Assembly: GCA_029721435.1 (NCBI GenBank)
Contig: CM056577.1
Coordinates: forward strand, 116,620,219-116,684,218
Direction: 5' to 3'
Length of the DNA: 64,000 nt
Source of the DNA: Gymnothorax reevesii
Taxonomy: Eukaryota > Chordata > Actinopteri > Anguilliformes > Muraenidae
In this document: piece by piece, positions 20,590 through 31,140 of the stretch
How the letters are laid out: the number at the start of each line of letters is the position of its first letter
Numbering within the stretch: position 1 is the stretch's first letter
Made by a program: the position numbers and the translations under genes
Notes under the pieces: generated by a model
The model's input: only the letters and a program-made list of their open reading frames with translations
What the model was told of the DNA's origin: nothing
The model's database searches: none

Positions 20590-22391
20590 CAAAACCCAAA
20601 ACCAGTGAAGTTGGCACGTTGTGTAAATCGTAAATAAAAACAGAATACAATGATTTGCAAATCCTTTTCAACCTATATTCAATTGAATACACTGCAAAGA
20701 CAAGTTACTTAATGTTCGAACAGGTAAACTTTGTAATTTTTTGCAAATATTAGCTCATTTGGAATTTGATGCTTGCAACACGTTTCAAAAAAGCTGGCAC
20801 AAGCAGCAAAAAAGACTGAGAGAGTTGAAGAATGCTCATCAAACACTTATTTGGAACATCCCACAGGTGAACGGGTTAATTGGGAACAGGTGGGTGCCAT
20901 GATTGGGTATAAAAGCAGCTTCCCTGAAATGCTGAGTCATTCACAAACAAGGATGGGGCGAGGGTCACCACTTAGTGAACAAATGCGTGAGCTGATTGTC
21001 GAACAGTTTAAAAACAACATTCCTCAATGAACTATTGCAAGAAATTTAGGGAGTTCATCATCTACGGTCCGTAATATCGTCAAAAGGTTCAGAGAATCTG
21101 GAGAAATCACTGCACGTAAGCGACAAGGCCGAAAACCAACATTGAATGCCCGTGACCTTCGATCCCTCAGGCGGTACTGTATCAAAAACCAACATCAGTG
21201 TGTAAAGGACATCACCACATGGGCTCAGGAACACTTCAGAAAACCACTGTCAGTAACTACAGTTCATCGCTACATCTGCAAGTGCAAGCTAAAACTCTAC
21301 AATGGAAAGTGAAAGCCATTTATCAACAGCACCCAGAAATGCCGCTGGCTTCGCTGGGCCCAAGCTCATCTAAGATGGACTGATGCAATGTGGAAAAGTG
21401 TTCTGTGGTCTGAGGAGTCCACATTTCATATTGTTTTTGGAAACTGAGGACTTCGTGTCCTCCGGACCAAAGAGGAAAAGAACCATCCGGACTATTATAG
21501 GCGCAAAGTTCAAAAGCCAGCATCAGTGATGGTATGGGGGTGTATTAGTTCCCAAGGCATGGGCAACTTACACATATGAATTGAGAAAAAAGGTCGCACT
21601 TTGCATAAACACATTTATTATTCCAAGCGTCTCCGCACAAACGCGTTTCGGCGTAGTGCCTTCTCTAGTGTGCTTACAAACATAGTCAATCCACAGGTTA
21701 TATGCCCACGTCAATGCACTGACACACCCTCATCGATTAATCATCATTAACCCTAACCCAACTTACACATATGTGAAGGCACCATTAATGCTGAAAGGTA
21801 CATACAGGTTTTGGAGCAACATATGTTGCCATCCAAGCAACGTCTTTTTCATGGACACCCCTGCTTATTTCAGCAAGACAATGCCAAGCCACATTCTGCA
21901 CGTGTTACAACAGCATGGCTCCGTAGTAAAAGAGTGCGGGTACTAGACTGCCTGCCTGTAGTCCAGACCTGTCTCCCATTGAAAATGTGTGGCGCATTAT
22001 GAAGCGTAAAATACGACAACGGAGACCCCGGACGATTGAACAACTTAAGCTGTACATCAAGCAAGAATGGGAAAGAGTTCTACCTGAAAAGCTTCAAAAA
22101 TTGGTCTCCTCAGTTCCCAAACGTTTACTGAGTGTCATTAAAAGTAAAGGCGATGTAACACAATGGTAAAAAAGCCCCTGTGCCAACTTTTTTGCAATGT
22201 GTTGCTGCCTTTAAATTCTAAGTTAATGATTATTTGCAAAAAAAAAAAAAAGTTTCTCAGTTTGAACATTAAACATTTTGTCTTTGCAGTGTATTCAAAT
22301 GAATATAAGTTGAAAAGGATTTGCAAATCATTGTATTCTGTTTTTATTTACAATTTACATAACGTGCCAACTTCTCTGGTTTTGGGTTTTG
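20590..22391 (+). mobile_element. Full-length Tc1-like transposon with dead transposase
   Basis: Flanked by TA (20588-20589 and 22392-22393) with long inverted ends, starting CAAAACCCAAAACCAGTG on the left and ending with its near inverse on the right; the inner parts TTGCAAATCCTTTTCAAC and TTGAAAAGGATTTGC also pair. The transposase (20900-22170) shows helix-turn-helix regions (SEQMRELIVEQF, GRKPTLNARD), WRWTDAMWKS-like DDE start, KPASVMVWGCISS, a QQDNAKPHSA block with the second Asp, and a degraded third-acid region. Stops occur at about 21027, 21312, 21447 and 21579. A 180-bp retro-insertion splits it at 21579. Confidence 0.92.
21579..21758 (-). mobile_element. Penelope-like 3' fragment inserted in the Tc1
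   Basis: Bounded by the 15-bp direct repeat CAACTTACACATATG (21564-21578 and 21759-21773). The minus strand reads GAAGGCACTACGCCGAAACG, then CGTTTGTGCGGAGACGC and AATAAATGTGTTTATGC, a 3' tail I associate with Penelope-like elements in fish. One junction carries the telomere-like TTAACCCTAACCC. Confidence 0.6.
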
Positions 22392-22393
22392 TA

Positions 22394-24430
22394 TGTTCAC
22401 CTTAAAACTTAAGAATGATGATCGCAGAACTGGCAAGCTAAACAAGGCAGTGACTACTACACCACTGGATTTATAAAGCTAAATCAAATTCAAGTACAGA
22501 AGAATAACATCTTCTGACAGTTTACTTCATTTGAATGCTTATCTTCATAGGTATTCTTCAAATGTAAAATACATATTACACTAGATATCACTGGCTACCT
22601 ACCACCATTTTCCCTCACAATACACATTAACGTTACACTGCTCACTGTCTAATGTTAGCCAAGTTAGCTATCTACCTAGATGATAACTTGACTTGGCTGA
22701 CCGTTCAGCGTTAGCTAAAGAAATAGAAATTTGACTTACAGAATAAAACTCCAAAGATCCTTTTGATCGGTCAGGTCGGTTAGAACAGTTCACTCCAGAA
22801 CAATTAATTTAGTCATTTAAAAGCACACAATCGTGGTTAGGCAGCCCTCTGAAAAATTTCAGTGAACACAAATCTCCTGTCTCAAAAAAAAAAAAAAAAT
22901 CAGTAGTGGATAGGGGCCATTGCTACTCCGTCACGCACAGCAGCTGTCAATCACGACCCTTTTCTATTGTATCAAATAAATAGATAACCGCAAATGAACA
23001 CTTGAATTTACATCAGAATGGTATGAACTTCTTGAAAAGGCAGAAACCATTTTCAGAGAAAAAAATATTTGACATGTACTTTTTTTGTGCAGCCTGTGAC
23101 CCATCCACTAACATAGAGGGAGCGGGCTTACAAATTCTGCTGCAGCCAGCCACTGGATGGCGATTGAGACGTTTTGGCTTAACTTGTCAGGAGCTGTTTG
23201 GCTTTACATACATGCATACAGTCTATGGTCAGATCCAATTACAAACTAGTGTTTTTTTTCCCCTAAAAAACAAGGCATTTCTTCAAGATTTTCCTTGTAA
23301 ACTAGTTTCCCGACTTGGCAGCGGTTATAAGAAGACACTAATAATCAAAGTTTCCAGTGTTTGCGATGATAAACTATCTTGATAGTTAGCAAGTGCCCCG
23401 TCCTAGAGCACTTAGTCTTACTGTAGAAAAAATAAACCTGGCCTCACAGAACAAGATCTCTCATAATATTACCATACCGAAGGGATTTAAAATAGACAGG
23501 ATGTATACCTATGTATTTCAATCCCAATGTAAAAATATCAATTACTCAAGGGTGCATTTCCCAAAATTACAGATGCTAACTTACATCGTAGGAACCATTG
23601 AAAAACAATGGACAAACTATGTAAGCTGCGCTTTTGGTAAACGCAATGGGCGATAATTGGCAGTAATGGCACTTCAAGAGAACTCTTCTCTTATTATCGG
23701 TCAGAAAAAGGCCGGAAATCAAAACACCGCTAAATGATTATTATTGATATTTACCAAAATATTAACCAGAGTTAATTTTTTTACACCGGTTCCAGCGGGA
23801 GGTATGGCCTTCATCAGATGGCGGCAAGCTCTTCACACATTGGCTGATGTGGAATGAATAGCATAGCACCACTAGTTTATATATCTTGTTGGCTACACTG
23901 GTGTGCTGGCTATTCAATAGCTTGTTATCATTTTAGCTAGCTACCCAGCGATTATCACAGTAGAAGCAAACTGTAACCTGACACTAGTGTGCTCGCTATT
24001 CATTACAGAGTTCGTTATTATTGAAGCTAGCTAGCAAGCGATTAATACAGTAAATTCAAACTGTGGCCTTATTAAGAAGCTCAATACTCAAGTACAAGCG
24101 AACGATTGTATAATATCTGTTCATCTGCATTAATCATTGCGTTTAAATGCTATGAATTGGCCTATTTATTTCCAAAAATAAATAGCGACTACGCAAATCA
24201 TGTAGATGACTCAAATGATGTGATTTGACGCAAACTGACATGCAATATGCGAGGAAAGTCATGTCGGGGGACCAGGGACCGGGGCGGTGTCCAAAATCAC
24301 TCATTAGTCACTATATGATGCACTATATAGTGGGTTCGCCATCTTGTAGTGCTGTCCGAATTGTCAGTTAACTCATTACATCCCACAATCCACCACGAAA
24401 TGTAGTGAACATCCAGTGGTCACCAACCCA
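22394..24430. other. No gene; diffuse repeats
   Basis: Includes a fish repeat block GCAGCCAGCCACTGGATGGC (about 23143), a diverged two-unit tandem (about 23895-24070, sharing GTGTGCT-x-GCTATTCA) and a palindromic CACTATATAGTG-type MITE piece near 24322. ORFs 23002-23656 show no domain. Confidence 0.5.
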
Positions 24431-24437
24431 GCAATAC

Positions 24438-26105
24438 TGTTACGAGAAACACGGGTGGAACACACTAGGGGAACGTGAGCTTGGGAACGTGAGTGTGAAC
24501 TTGGAAACATGAGCTAGAACGGAAGGGAGACACAAAAGGGGAGTGAGACGCCAGATGCGGGAATCCAAAATGATATTTATTAAAATAAACACAGAAATTA
24601 ATCCAGGGGAAAAAAGGGGCACACCGGCCAACAAAAACACCGTGCCTAGCACTGAAACAGGAGAACTCAAGAATCCAAAACACAACATACCGGGGGAACA
24701 GACTCCGAACAAGACATGGAACGAGACTTGACACATGGAACGAGACTTGAGACAAACAGAACTCTGGAAGCTAGACATACTCACAAGACAAGACAGTTGG
24801 CACAGCTGGCAGATGGCTAACTCGGGTGGCACAGCTGGCCAGGAGAAGGGTAAGGGAGAACATCAGGAGGGGGACAGACAGGACACAGGGCTCAGGGCAG
24901 GCAGGAACGCTGGGGCTATGGCTTGGGCTATGACAATGGCTATGGCATGGCATGGCTTGGCTTGGGCTTGGGACTGTGGCTATGGCTTGGCTGGTGCTCA
25001 GGACAGGCAGGGCTTGGCTGGTGCGCAGGACAGGCAGGGCTTGGCTGGTGCGCAGGACAGGCAGGGCTTGGCTGGTGCGCAGGACAGGCAGGGCTTGGCT
25101 GGTGCGCAGGACAGGCAGGGCTTGGCTGGGGCTCAGGACAGGCAGGGCTTGGCTGGTGCTCAGGACAACTCGAGACAGGAGGAAGACTGGCACAAGGACA
25201 CAAGACGCTGGAGGAGACAGGGGGCACCAGGGGCTTGAATGCAGAAGGGCAGGCTGGACAGGGAAGGAGGCTGAACTTGAGACACAGAAAAACCTGAGGG
25301 GACCAGAGGAGAAGTGCACGAGGCAGAGGGAGGGGGAATGCGTGCGAGCGTGGGTGCGTGCGTGGGTGATGCGAAGTCAGATCTGCTGACGTGCAGATAC
25401 TGCTCAAACATATAGGGCAGGGGCACACACAGACACAGGTGTAGAAACTTAATCCAATTAACAAGGGGTGGAACATGAGGGAAACCAATTACTTGAAAAC
25501 ATTAACATTAACACACAGACAAGGATCACAAGACAATCCCAAAGATGGGATAAATAAACTGGATAAAAGACTCCTAAGTGTACAGAGAAAGAGCCAGAAC
25601 AGATTATAAGAATGCAGAAATCCTGCGGGAAAACTTAAGCAAAGCCAGTGAACAGTAAAGCGAGGGGCGGAGCTAGAACAGAGCGACTGCTGAGAGATAA
25701 TTAGTCAATTAGTAAGTGCAGCTATACAATCCCGGGTGCTCGTTAGTAGATTAGTATTATATACAAGGTTAGTTTGGTTAGTAATTTTAGAAAACAACAA
25801 ACTGTTAGTAATGTTAGTATGAATAGAAAAGCAAGGGGAAACTAGCAAACGAGAACAGAAGGAAGGATGAAACCCAGAATCCATTAAATCTCCCGAAATA
25901 GTGTCACAATCAATTAACACAGAAACTGATACAAACAATGACGTGACCGGGGAGAAAGCAAAGACAGTACATGGGTAAAACGTGGACTGGACTACACGGG
26001 AGAGGAATGAAATGTGAACACTAAGACATGGACTAAAAACTGACATACCAAAATGATAGAAACCTAAAAATCACTAACCAGACACTCAGACCACGGAACA
26101 CAACA
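24438..26105 (-). mobile_element. Solo LTR, family copy 3 (1668 bp)
   Basis: On the minus strand it starts TGTTGTGTTCCGTGG and ends TTTCTCGTAACA; both sides carry AATAC (24433-24437 and 26106-26110). It holds a 27-bp minisatellite. The long parallel ORFs at 24735-25488 on both strands are by-products of that array: 27 is a multiple of three, so all frames stay open. Confidence 0.93.
24990..25170 (-). repeat. 27-bp minisatellite in LTR copy 3
   Basis: About six and a half near-identical units containing GCGCAGGACAGGCAGGGCTT, spaced exactly 27 bp (25000, 25027, 25054, 25081, 25108, 25135). First and last units have GCTCAGG in place of GCGCAGG. Upstream (24912-24990) is a looser GGCTATGGCTTGG repeat. 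Confidence 0.95.
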
Positions 26106-26341
26106 AATACGTCCCATCATGCATTGCACACAAAGCAAAAAGCTCCAAAACATTTAAGCTGAGTGTTGTCAACAGAGTTTGGTTTATTTTACTTTGTGAA
26201 AACAGGCTCGAGACATTTATTCAACTTCAGGCACAAATTTTATTTATTTATTTTTATAGGAAACAAAGCAGCGCAGGAGACCCGTTTGTTTGAACAGGGT
26301 ATTTCAAACGGACATTCAGGTACAGTTAAAATCAATCATTA

Positions 26342-28080
26342 CAGGGTGAGCAGAATTATTAGGCAAGTTGTATTTTTGAGGATTACTTTTATTATTGAAC
26401 AACAACTATGTTCTCAATGAACACAAAAGACTCATAAATATCAAAGCTGAATATTTTTGGAAGTTGGAGTAGGGCTTTTTTAGTTTTAGTATCGTAGAAG
26501 GATATCTGTGCGTGCAGGTGACTATAACTGTGCATAATTATTAACAAAACATTTTAACAAAAAACAAATACATACCCATTTCACTTATTTATTTTCACCA
26601 GGGAAACCAATATAACAACTCAAAATTTACAAATATACATTTCTGGCATTCAAAAACAAAACAAAAACAAATCAGTGACCAATATAACCACCTTTCTTTG
26701 CAAGGACACTCAAAAGCCTGCCATCCATAGATTCTGTCAGTGTCTTGATCTGTTCACGATCAACATTGCGTGCAGCAGCAACCACAGCCTCCCAGACACT
26801 GTTTTGAGAGGTGTACTGTTTTCCCTCCCTGTAGATCTCACATTTGATGAGGGACCACAGGTTCTCTATGGGGTTAAGATCAGGTGAACAAGGAGGCCAT
26901 GTCATTATTTTTTCTTCTTTTAGACCTTTTCTGGCCAGCCACGCAGTGGAGTACTTGGATGCGTGTGATGGAGCATTGCCCTGCATGAAAATCATGTTTT
27001 TCTTGAATGATGCTGACTTCTTCCTGTACCACTGCTTGAAGAAGGTGTCTTCCAGATACTGGCAGTAGGACTGGGAGTTGAGCTTGACTCAACCCGAAAA
27101 GGTCCCACAAGCTCATCTTACTTACTTTTTTGTTCTTAATTAGCTAGCCCGCGGAGGATGGGCTCCCCCACTATGGCTGGGTTCCTCCTGAGATTTCTTC
27201 CCACTGGGGAGTTTTTTCTCACCACTGTTAGAGGATTTTTCTCCCTACTGGGAGTTTTTTGCCTCATTTGCTGTAGTGGGGAATAGGCTGTGCACTGCCT
27301 TTTTATTTCTTTATACTCTCACTGCAAAGCGTCTTTGTGACAGTCTCTGTGAAAAGCGCTATACAAAATAAATTGAATTGAATTGAATTGAATCTTTGAT
27401 GATACCAGCCCATACCAGTACCCCACCTCCACCTTGCTGGCGTCTGAGTCGGAGTGGAGCTCTCTGCTCTTTACTGATCCAGCCACGGGCCCATCCATCT
27501 GGCCCATCAAGACTCACTCTCATTTCATCAGTCCATAAAACCTTAGAAAAATCAGTCTTATGATATTTCTTGGCCCAGTCTTGACGTTTTATCTTGTGTG
27601 TCTTGTTCAGTGGTGGTCGTTTTTCAGCCTTCCTTACCTTGGCCATGTCCCTGAGTATTGCACACCTTGTGCTTCTTGGCACTCCAGTGATGTTGCAGCT
27701 CTGAAATATGGCCAAACTGGTGGCAAATGGCATCTTGGCAGCTTCACGCTTGATTTTCCTCAGTTCATGGGCAGTTATTTTGCGCCTTGTTTTTTCAACG
27801 CGCTTCTTGCGACCCTGTTGACTATTTTGAATGAAACGCTTGATTGTTTGATGATCACGCCTCAAAAGCTTGGCAATTTTAAGAGTGCTGCATCCCTCTG
27901 CAGACATCTAACTATTTTTGACTTTTCACAGTCCGTCAAATCTCTCTTCTGACCCATTTTGCCAAAGGAATGGAAGTTGCCTAATAATTCTGCACACCTA
28001 ACATCGGGTGTTGATGTCATTAGACCACACCCCTTCTCATTACAGAGATGCACATCACCTGATATGCTTAATTAGTAGCT
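26342..28080 (-). mobile_element. Tc1-like transposon with nearly intact transposase, split by an insertion
   Basis: The left end follows TA (26340-26341) and reads CAGGGTGAGCAGAATTATTA. TGCCTAATAATTCTGCACA near 27978-27996 is its subterminal inverse; the true right end is lost near 28080. The minus-strand transposase runs 27945-27395 and 27118-26672: helix-turn-helix (STLKIAKLLRRDHQTIKRFI), DDE start VLWTDEMR, then a block where the second catalytic Asp is Gly (FMQGNAPSH), and SPDLNPIENLW with the Glu intact. A SINE/LINE-like insertion with TSD ATCTT separates the two halves. Apart from that the reading frame is largely clean, suggesting a younger element than the others. Confidence 0.9.
27120..27391 (+). 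mobile_element. SINE/LINE-tail insertion with (AATTG)n end
   Basis: Contains GGGTTCCTCCTGAGATTTCT, TGTGAAAAGCGCTATACAAA and a tail of repeated AATTG, the widespread fish retro-element tail. Flanked by ATCTT on both sides (27115-27119 and 27392-27396). It interrupts the transposase between the D and G blocks. Confidence 0.75.
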
Positions 28081-28117
28081 AGAATCCCACCCATGATCCC
28101 GCCATTTAGAAACTGAA

Positions 28118-29740
28118 TGTTGTGATTCTGGTTCTGCCTTGCCTTGCCATTGTTCTGACTGCCTCGTGTATTTTGATCTTTGCCTTGTCTGACCATTCTT
28201 TAGAAATGTGTATTGTTTTGGTTGCTTTTCTTTCATGTATTGTCTTAGGTTTGATTTTTCCATATTAGATAGATTTATTTCGATTTATTTATTGGTCCCC
28301 ATGGGGAAATTCATTTTCACTGACTGTACAAGAAGAGGACAACAAACATTGCACAAACAGCAAGAAAAAAAAAAAAGACAGCATACATGACAGTGGGACA
28401 GAAAAAGACTAGTCATATAGGTCAGCGGGGCCTGTTGTTTAAGGTGGTTATGGCTGTTGGGATCAGGCTTTTCCTGAGGCGGGCCCTTCTGAATTTTATT
28501 GTTCTGCATCTGCGCCCTGAGGGTAGTGGGATGATGTATTGGTGTAGTGGGTGAGTGATGTCCTGGACTATTGTGTTTGTCAGTCGGATGATGTTGTTTA
28601 AGTCTGAGAGGTTGGGTGTGGGTAGGCCGATGATTTAAGCTGCTGTGTTTGTAATGCGTGTGAGTTTGTTCCGGTTTGTAACAGAGAGCATGGTGAAGAA
28701 ACATGTGGAGCAGTACAGTAGGATGGGTTGAACAATGCTTTGATACAGCAGTAACAGGAGGTGGGGTGCAACATATAGTCTTTTAAGTTTATATTTTACT
28801 TATAGCCATAGCTTTATTCCAGTCCATGTTTTGATTTTTCCATGCATTGCACTTTGTCTCCCCCTGTCTTGTTTTTGCTCTTGTCTTTGCTCACAGCCCC
28901 AGGAAGGCGTGCCACTCCTTCAGGTGATTCAATGGTTTCTGGTTTCAATCTTCCTTCCCCATCTCGTTTACTTCCTTCCCCGTGCTTTTTCTATATTACT
29001 AACACATACTAACAGTTTGTTGTTTTTGTTAATTTACTAACCAAGACTAACATTGCATATCAGACTAACTTACTAACGAGCACTCGGGATTGTATAGCTG
29101 CACTCACTAATTGATTAACAAGCTCTCAGCACTCGCCCCATTCTAATCTCTGCCCCTTGTCTCTCCCTAACCTTCGCTGCTGCATTTCAGTGGAGTCTCC
29201 ACACCTTCTAAGGCTTTGCTTTCTCTTAGGATCTATGCACAGTAGAACTCCTTTACCAGAGCTGTGTCATTGCATATAGGTTTGTCCCGTGATCCTGGTC
29301 TGCGTTTTGGCTTCTGCCAATTTCATGTGATCAGGTTCTTCCTAATGTGTTGCTCCCTTGCAATCAGTCTCACTGCTTCCACCTGTGTTCTGTTATCATG
29401 TGACCTCCCTGAAACGTATATCAGATGTCTCTTCACAGCACTGCTTTGTCAGATCGTTCTCTCATGCTTACTTCTGCCACGTTCATTTCGCCTTGTACCC
29501 ATCGTGATTATCTTTCTGACTGGGCCATCCTTGGCATTCAATTTTTGCCTATTCCCTGTGCTTCGCCGCCTTCTTGTGTTTTGAACCTTTTTTGTCTGAC
29601 CTTGATTTTTGTGATTGGTGCCCTGGTTACGATTCTGGATTTCACCCATTCGATTGTGGACTCTGTACTGTTGCCAGCTCTGTTGGGGGGTTTCCCCCTG
29701 AGAATCGCTTAAATACGCGTTGATTGAATAATAACTGATC
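28118..29740 (+). mobile_element. LTR family copy 4 with nested LINE
   Basis: Starts TGTTGTGATTCTGG. Shares with copy 1 the blocks TGCACTTTGTCTCCCCCTGT, CTAACATTGCATAT, GATTGTATAGCTGCACT and TTGATTAACAAGCTCTCAGC. The 3' end near 29740 is not clear and no exact target duplication was found (CTGAA on the left, CTGAT on the right). A LINE fragment sits inside. Confidence 0.75.
28268..28795 (-). mobile_element. LINE (CR1/L2-like) 3' fragment nested in LTR copy 4
   Basis: The minus strand encodes the last part of a LINE reverse-transcriptase ORF (IVQDITHPLH, then IIPLPSGRRCRTIKFRRARL and KSLIPTAITTLN) followed by a 3' tail with CCCCATGGGGACCAATAAAT. 5'-truncated, with a frameshift-free stretch of about 100 residues. 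The flanking LTR sequence resumes on both sides. Confidence 0.75.
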
Positions 29741-31050
29741 CACGTTCCAATGAAATATTGCCTTTCACTCTTTGTACAGCGTGGGTTGATTAAAAATTGG
29801 GACTCAGCAATTAAATACAGTATAATATTTTTTGCCAAATTAAATTTTTTAATCTTCACTTTTGTTACTAAGTGTAAGATTGCAGACTACTGCATGAGAA
29901 TGTCATATGCCCGCAAACGGCGTGAGACTCATGCCCTATTTGTGAGAGTTGACTGGTATGCAATTTTGAATAATGCTGATTTAAATGCACCAAACTACAG
30001 GTCCAAATGAAGACTTATTGTCATACCGAAAGGGGAATAACTAGCAGCATCTGATGGTTTGGTGGCTCTCGGAGTGATTCTATTGCTAATAATGAAAATG
30101 ATTGATAAGCTGTCAGGACTAATAATTGTTTCAGAGGGATGCTCTGCGGCCCAGAATGTCCTGTCCTGGCACCGCCGCTGGGTGAAATTTTTCTAAAAAT
30201 ACTCCTCCCCAAGATCTAATCTAAGTGCAAAAACTGTAGTCCATAGATGCACAAAATTATCATTATAGTATTAATCAGTAGTTAAGTTTTATATTAAAAC
30301 ACATCTAATACTATGCTAAGGCAGCATAGTTCATAGCAATACAGTAGCAATATGTTAATTAATTTCTCCTTTATCTGCTGTTCTCAGTCAGTCATGCATG
30401 GCGTAATGTTTCCACTTTTTCAAATTCTATGCCATGTCAAGACCTTAGAATAACAGGGTTTTAACTAAAAGTTTGGCCACCCAGTGTACACTTAGGGAAA
30501 TGGAAATTTGCAATTCTGATCTGAACCCAATTTAAAAATTGAATTAAAAACCCATACTTGATCATCAGATATAACTATTTATCGCCAATCATGTGCAACA
30601 GTTAACTCAGTTTTGACAAAAATGTCAGTTAGAACCCTGTAATTCTACGGTCTGGATGTTTCAAGCTAGATACTCATCAGTTTGCAGATGTCTGATGCAT
30701 GAACAGAATGTAGCATGAAGATCACAGCGTAATTTAGAAAGCACCATTGAAATTATGTGTAGTATTAAAAGTATTAAAAAGTCAGATGTCCTTTTTTGTA
30801 GTCTTCAGCAATACGCTCTCTCCAAAAATACTACATCTTCAAAGACAAAATAAAAAAATAAATTGCTTAGATTTGAATGTAACTCGAGGACTTGGAGTCC
30901 AAATGCAAATTTTTGAGACCAACTGTAACCACAGGATGATGCTAAGTCCATCAAAATAGAAGAATTATTAGTAGACTTTTAAACTTTGGCATTTTCAATG
31001 TGAGCTACACATCCACTGCACCAGGCACTGGGCCTTTGCTTTAGAATTAC
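29741..31050. other. No gene recognised; searched for lectin-domain exons
   Basis: This is where the next exons of the minus-strand receptor would begin. No C-type-lectin motif (WIGL, Cys pattern, WND) was seen on the minus strand. A single anonymous ORF at 29750-30010 (plus). Confidence 0.5.
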
Positions 31051-31140
31051 CCCCAAGCTTCTGGTTCATAGCAGACAGAGACACGGACAGTTTGCTGTTC
31101 TCTTCTTCCAGCGAATTTGATCTGTTGCTGTTCTGCTTGT
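31051..31140 (-). CDS. Receptor gene (minus), exon 3: stalk
   Basis: 90 bp between the acceptor CTTCCTCCTGCAG and the donor GTAATT. Codes for KQNSNRSNSLEEENSKLSVS and LSAMNQKLG; Leu at regular spacing suggests a short coiled coil. Phase 1 on both sides, so it joins exon 2 cleanly. Confidence 0.85.

Noticed and set aside
21740..21760. Interstitial telomere array
   Set aside because: Fewer than two full TTAGGG units; reported only as a junction feature.
23002..23656. ORFs of 126 and 87 aa as a host gene
   Set aside because: No domain, no splice consensus, and overlap with a dispersed fish repeat near 23143.
24990..25170. Regular direct repeats resembling a CRISPR array
   Set aside because: Units are contiguous with no unique spacers, in a vertebrate genome and within an LTR.
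24735..25488. Long overlapping ORFs (up to 182 aa) on both strands with a nine-residue repeat
   Set aside because: They arise from a 27-bp minisatellite inside a solo LTR; 27 is a multiple of 3, so every frame stays open.
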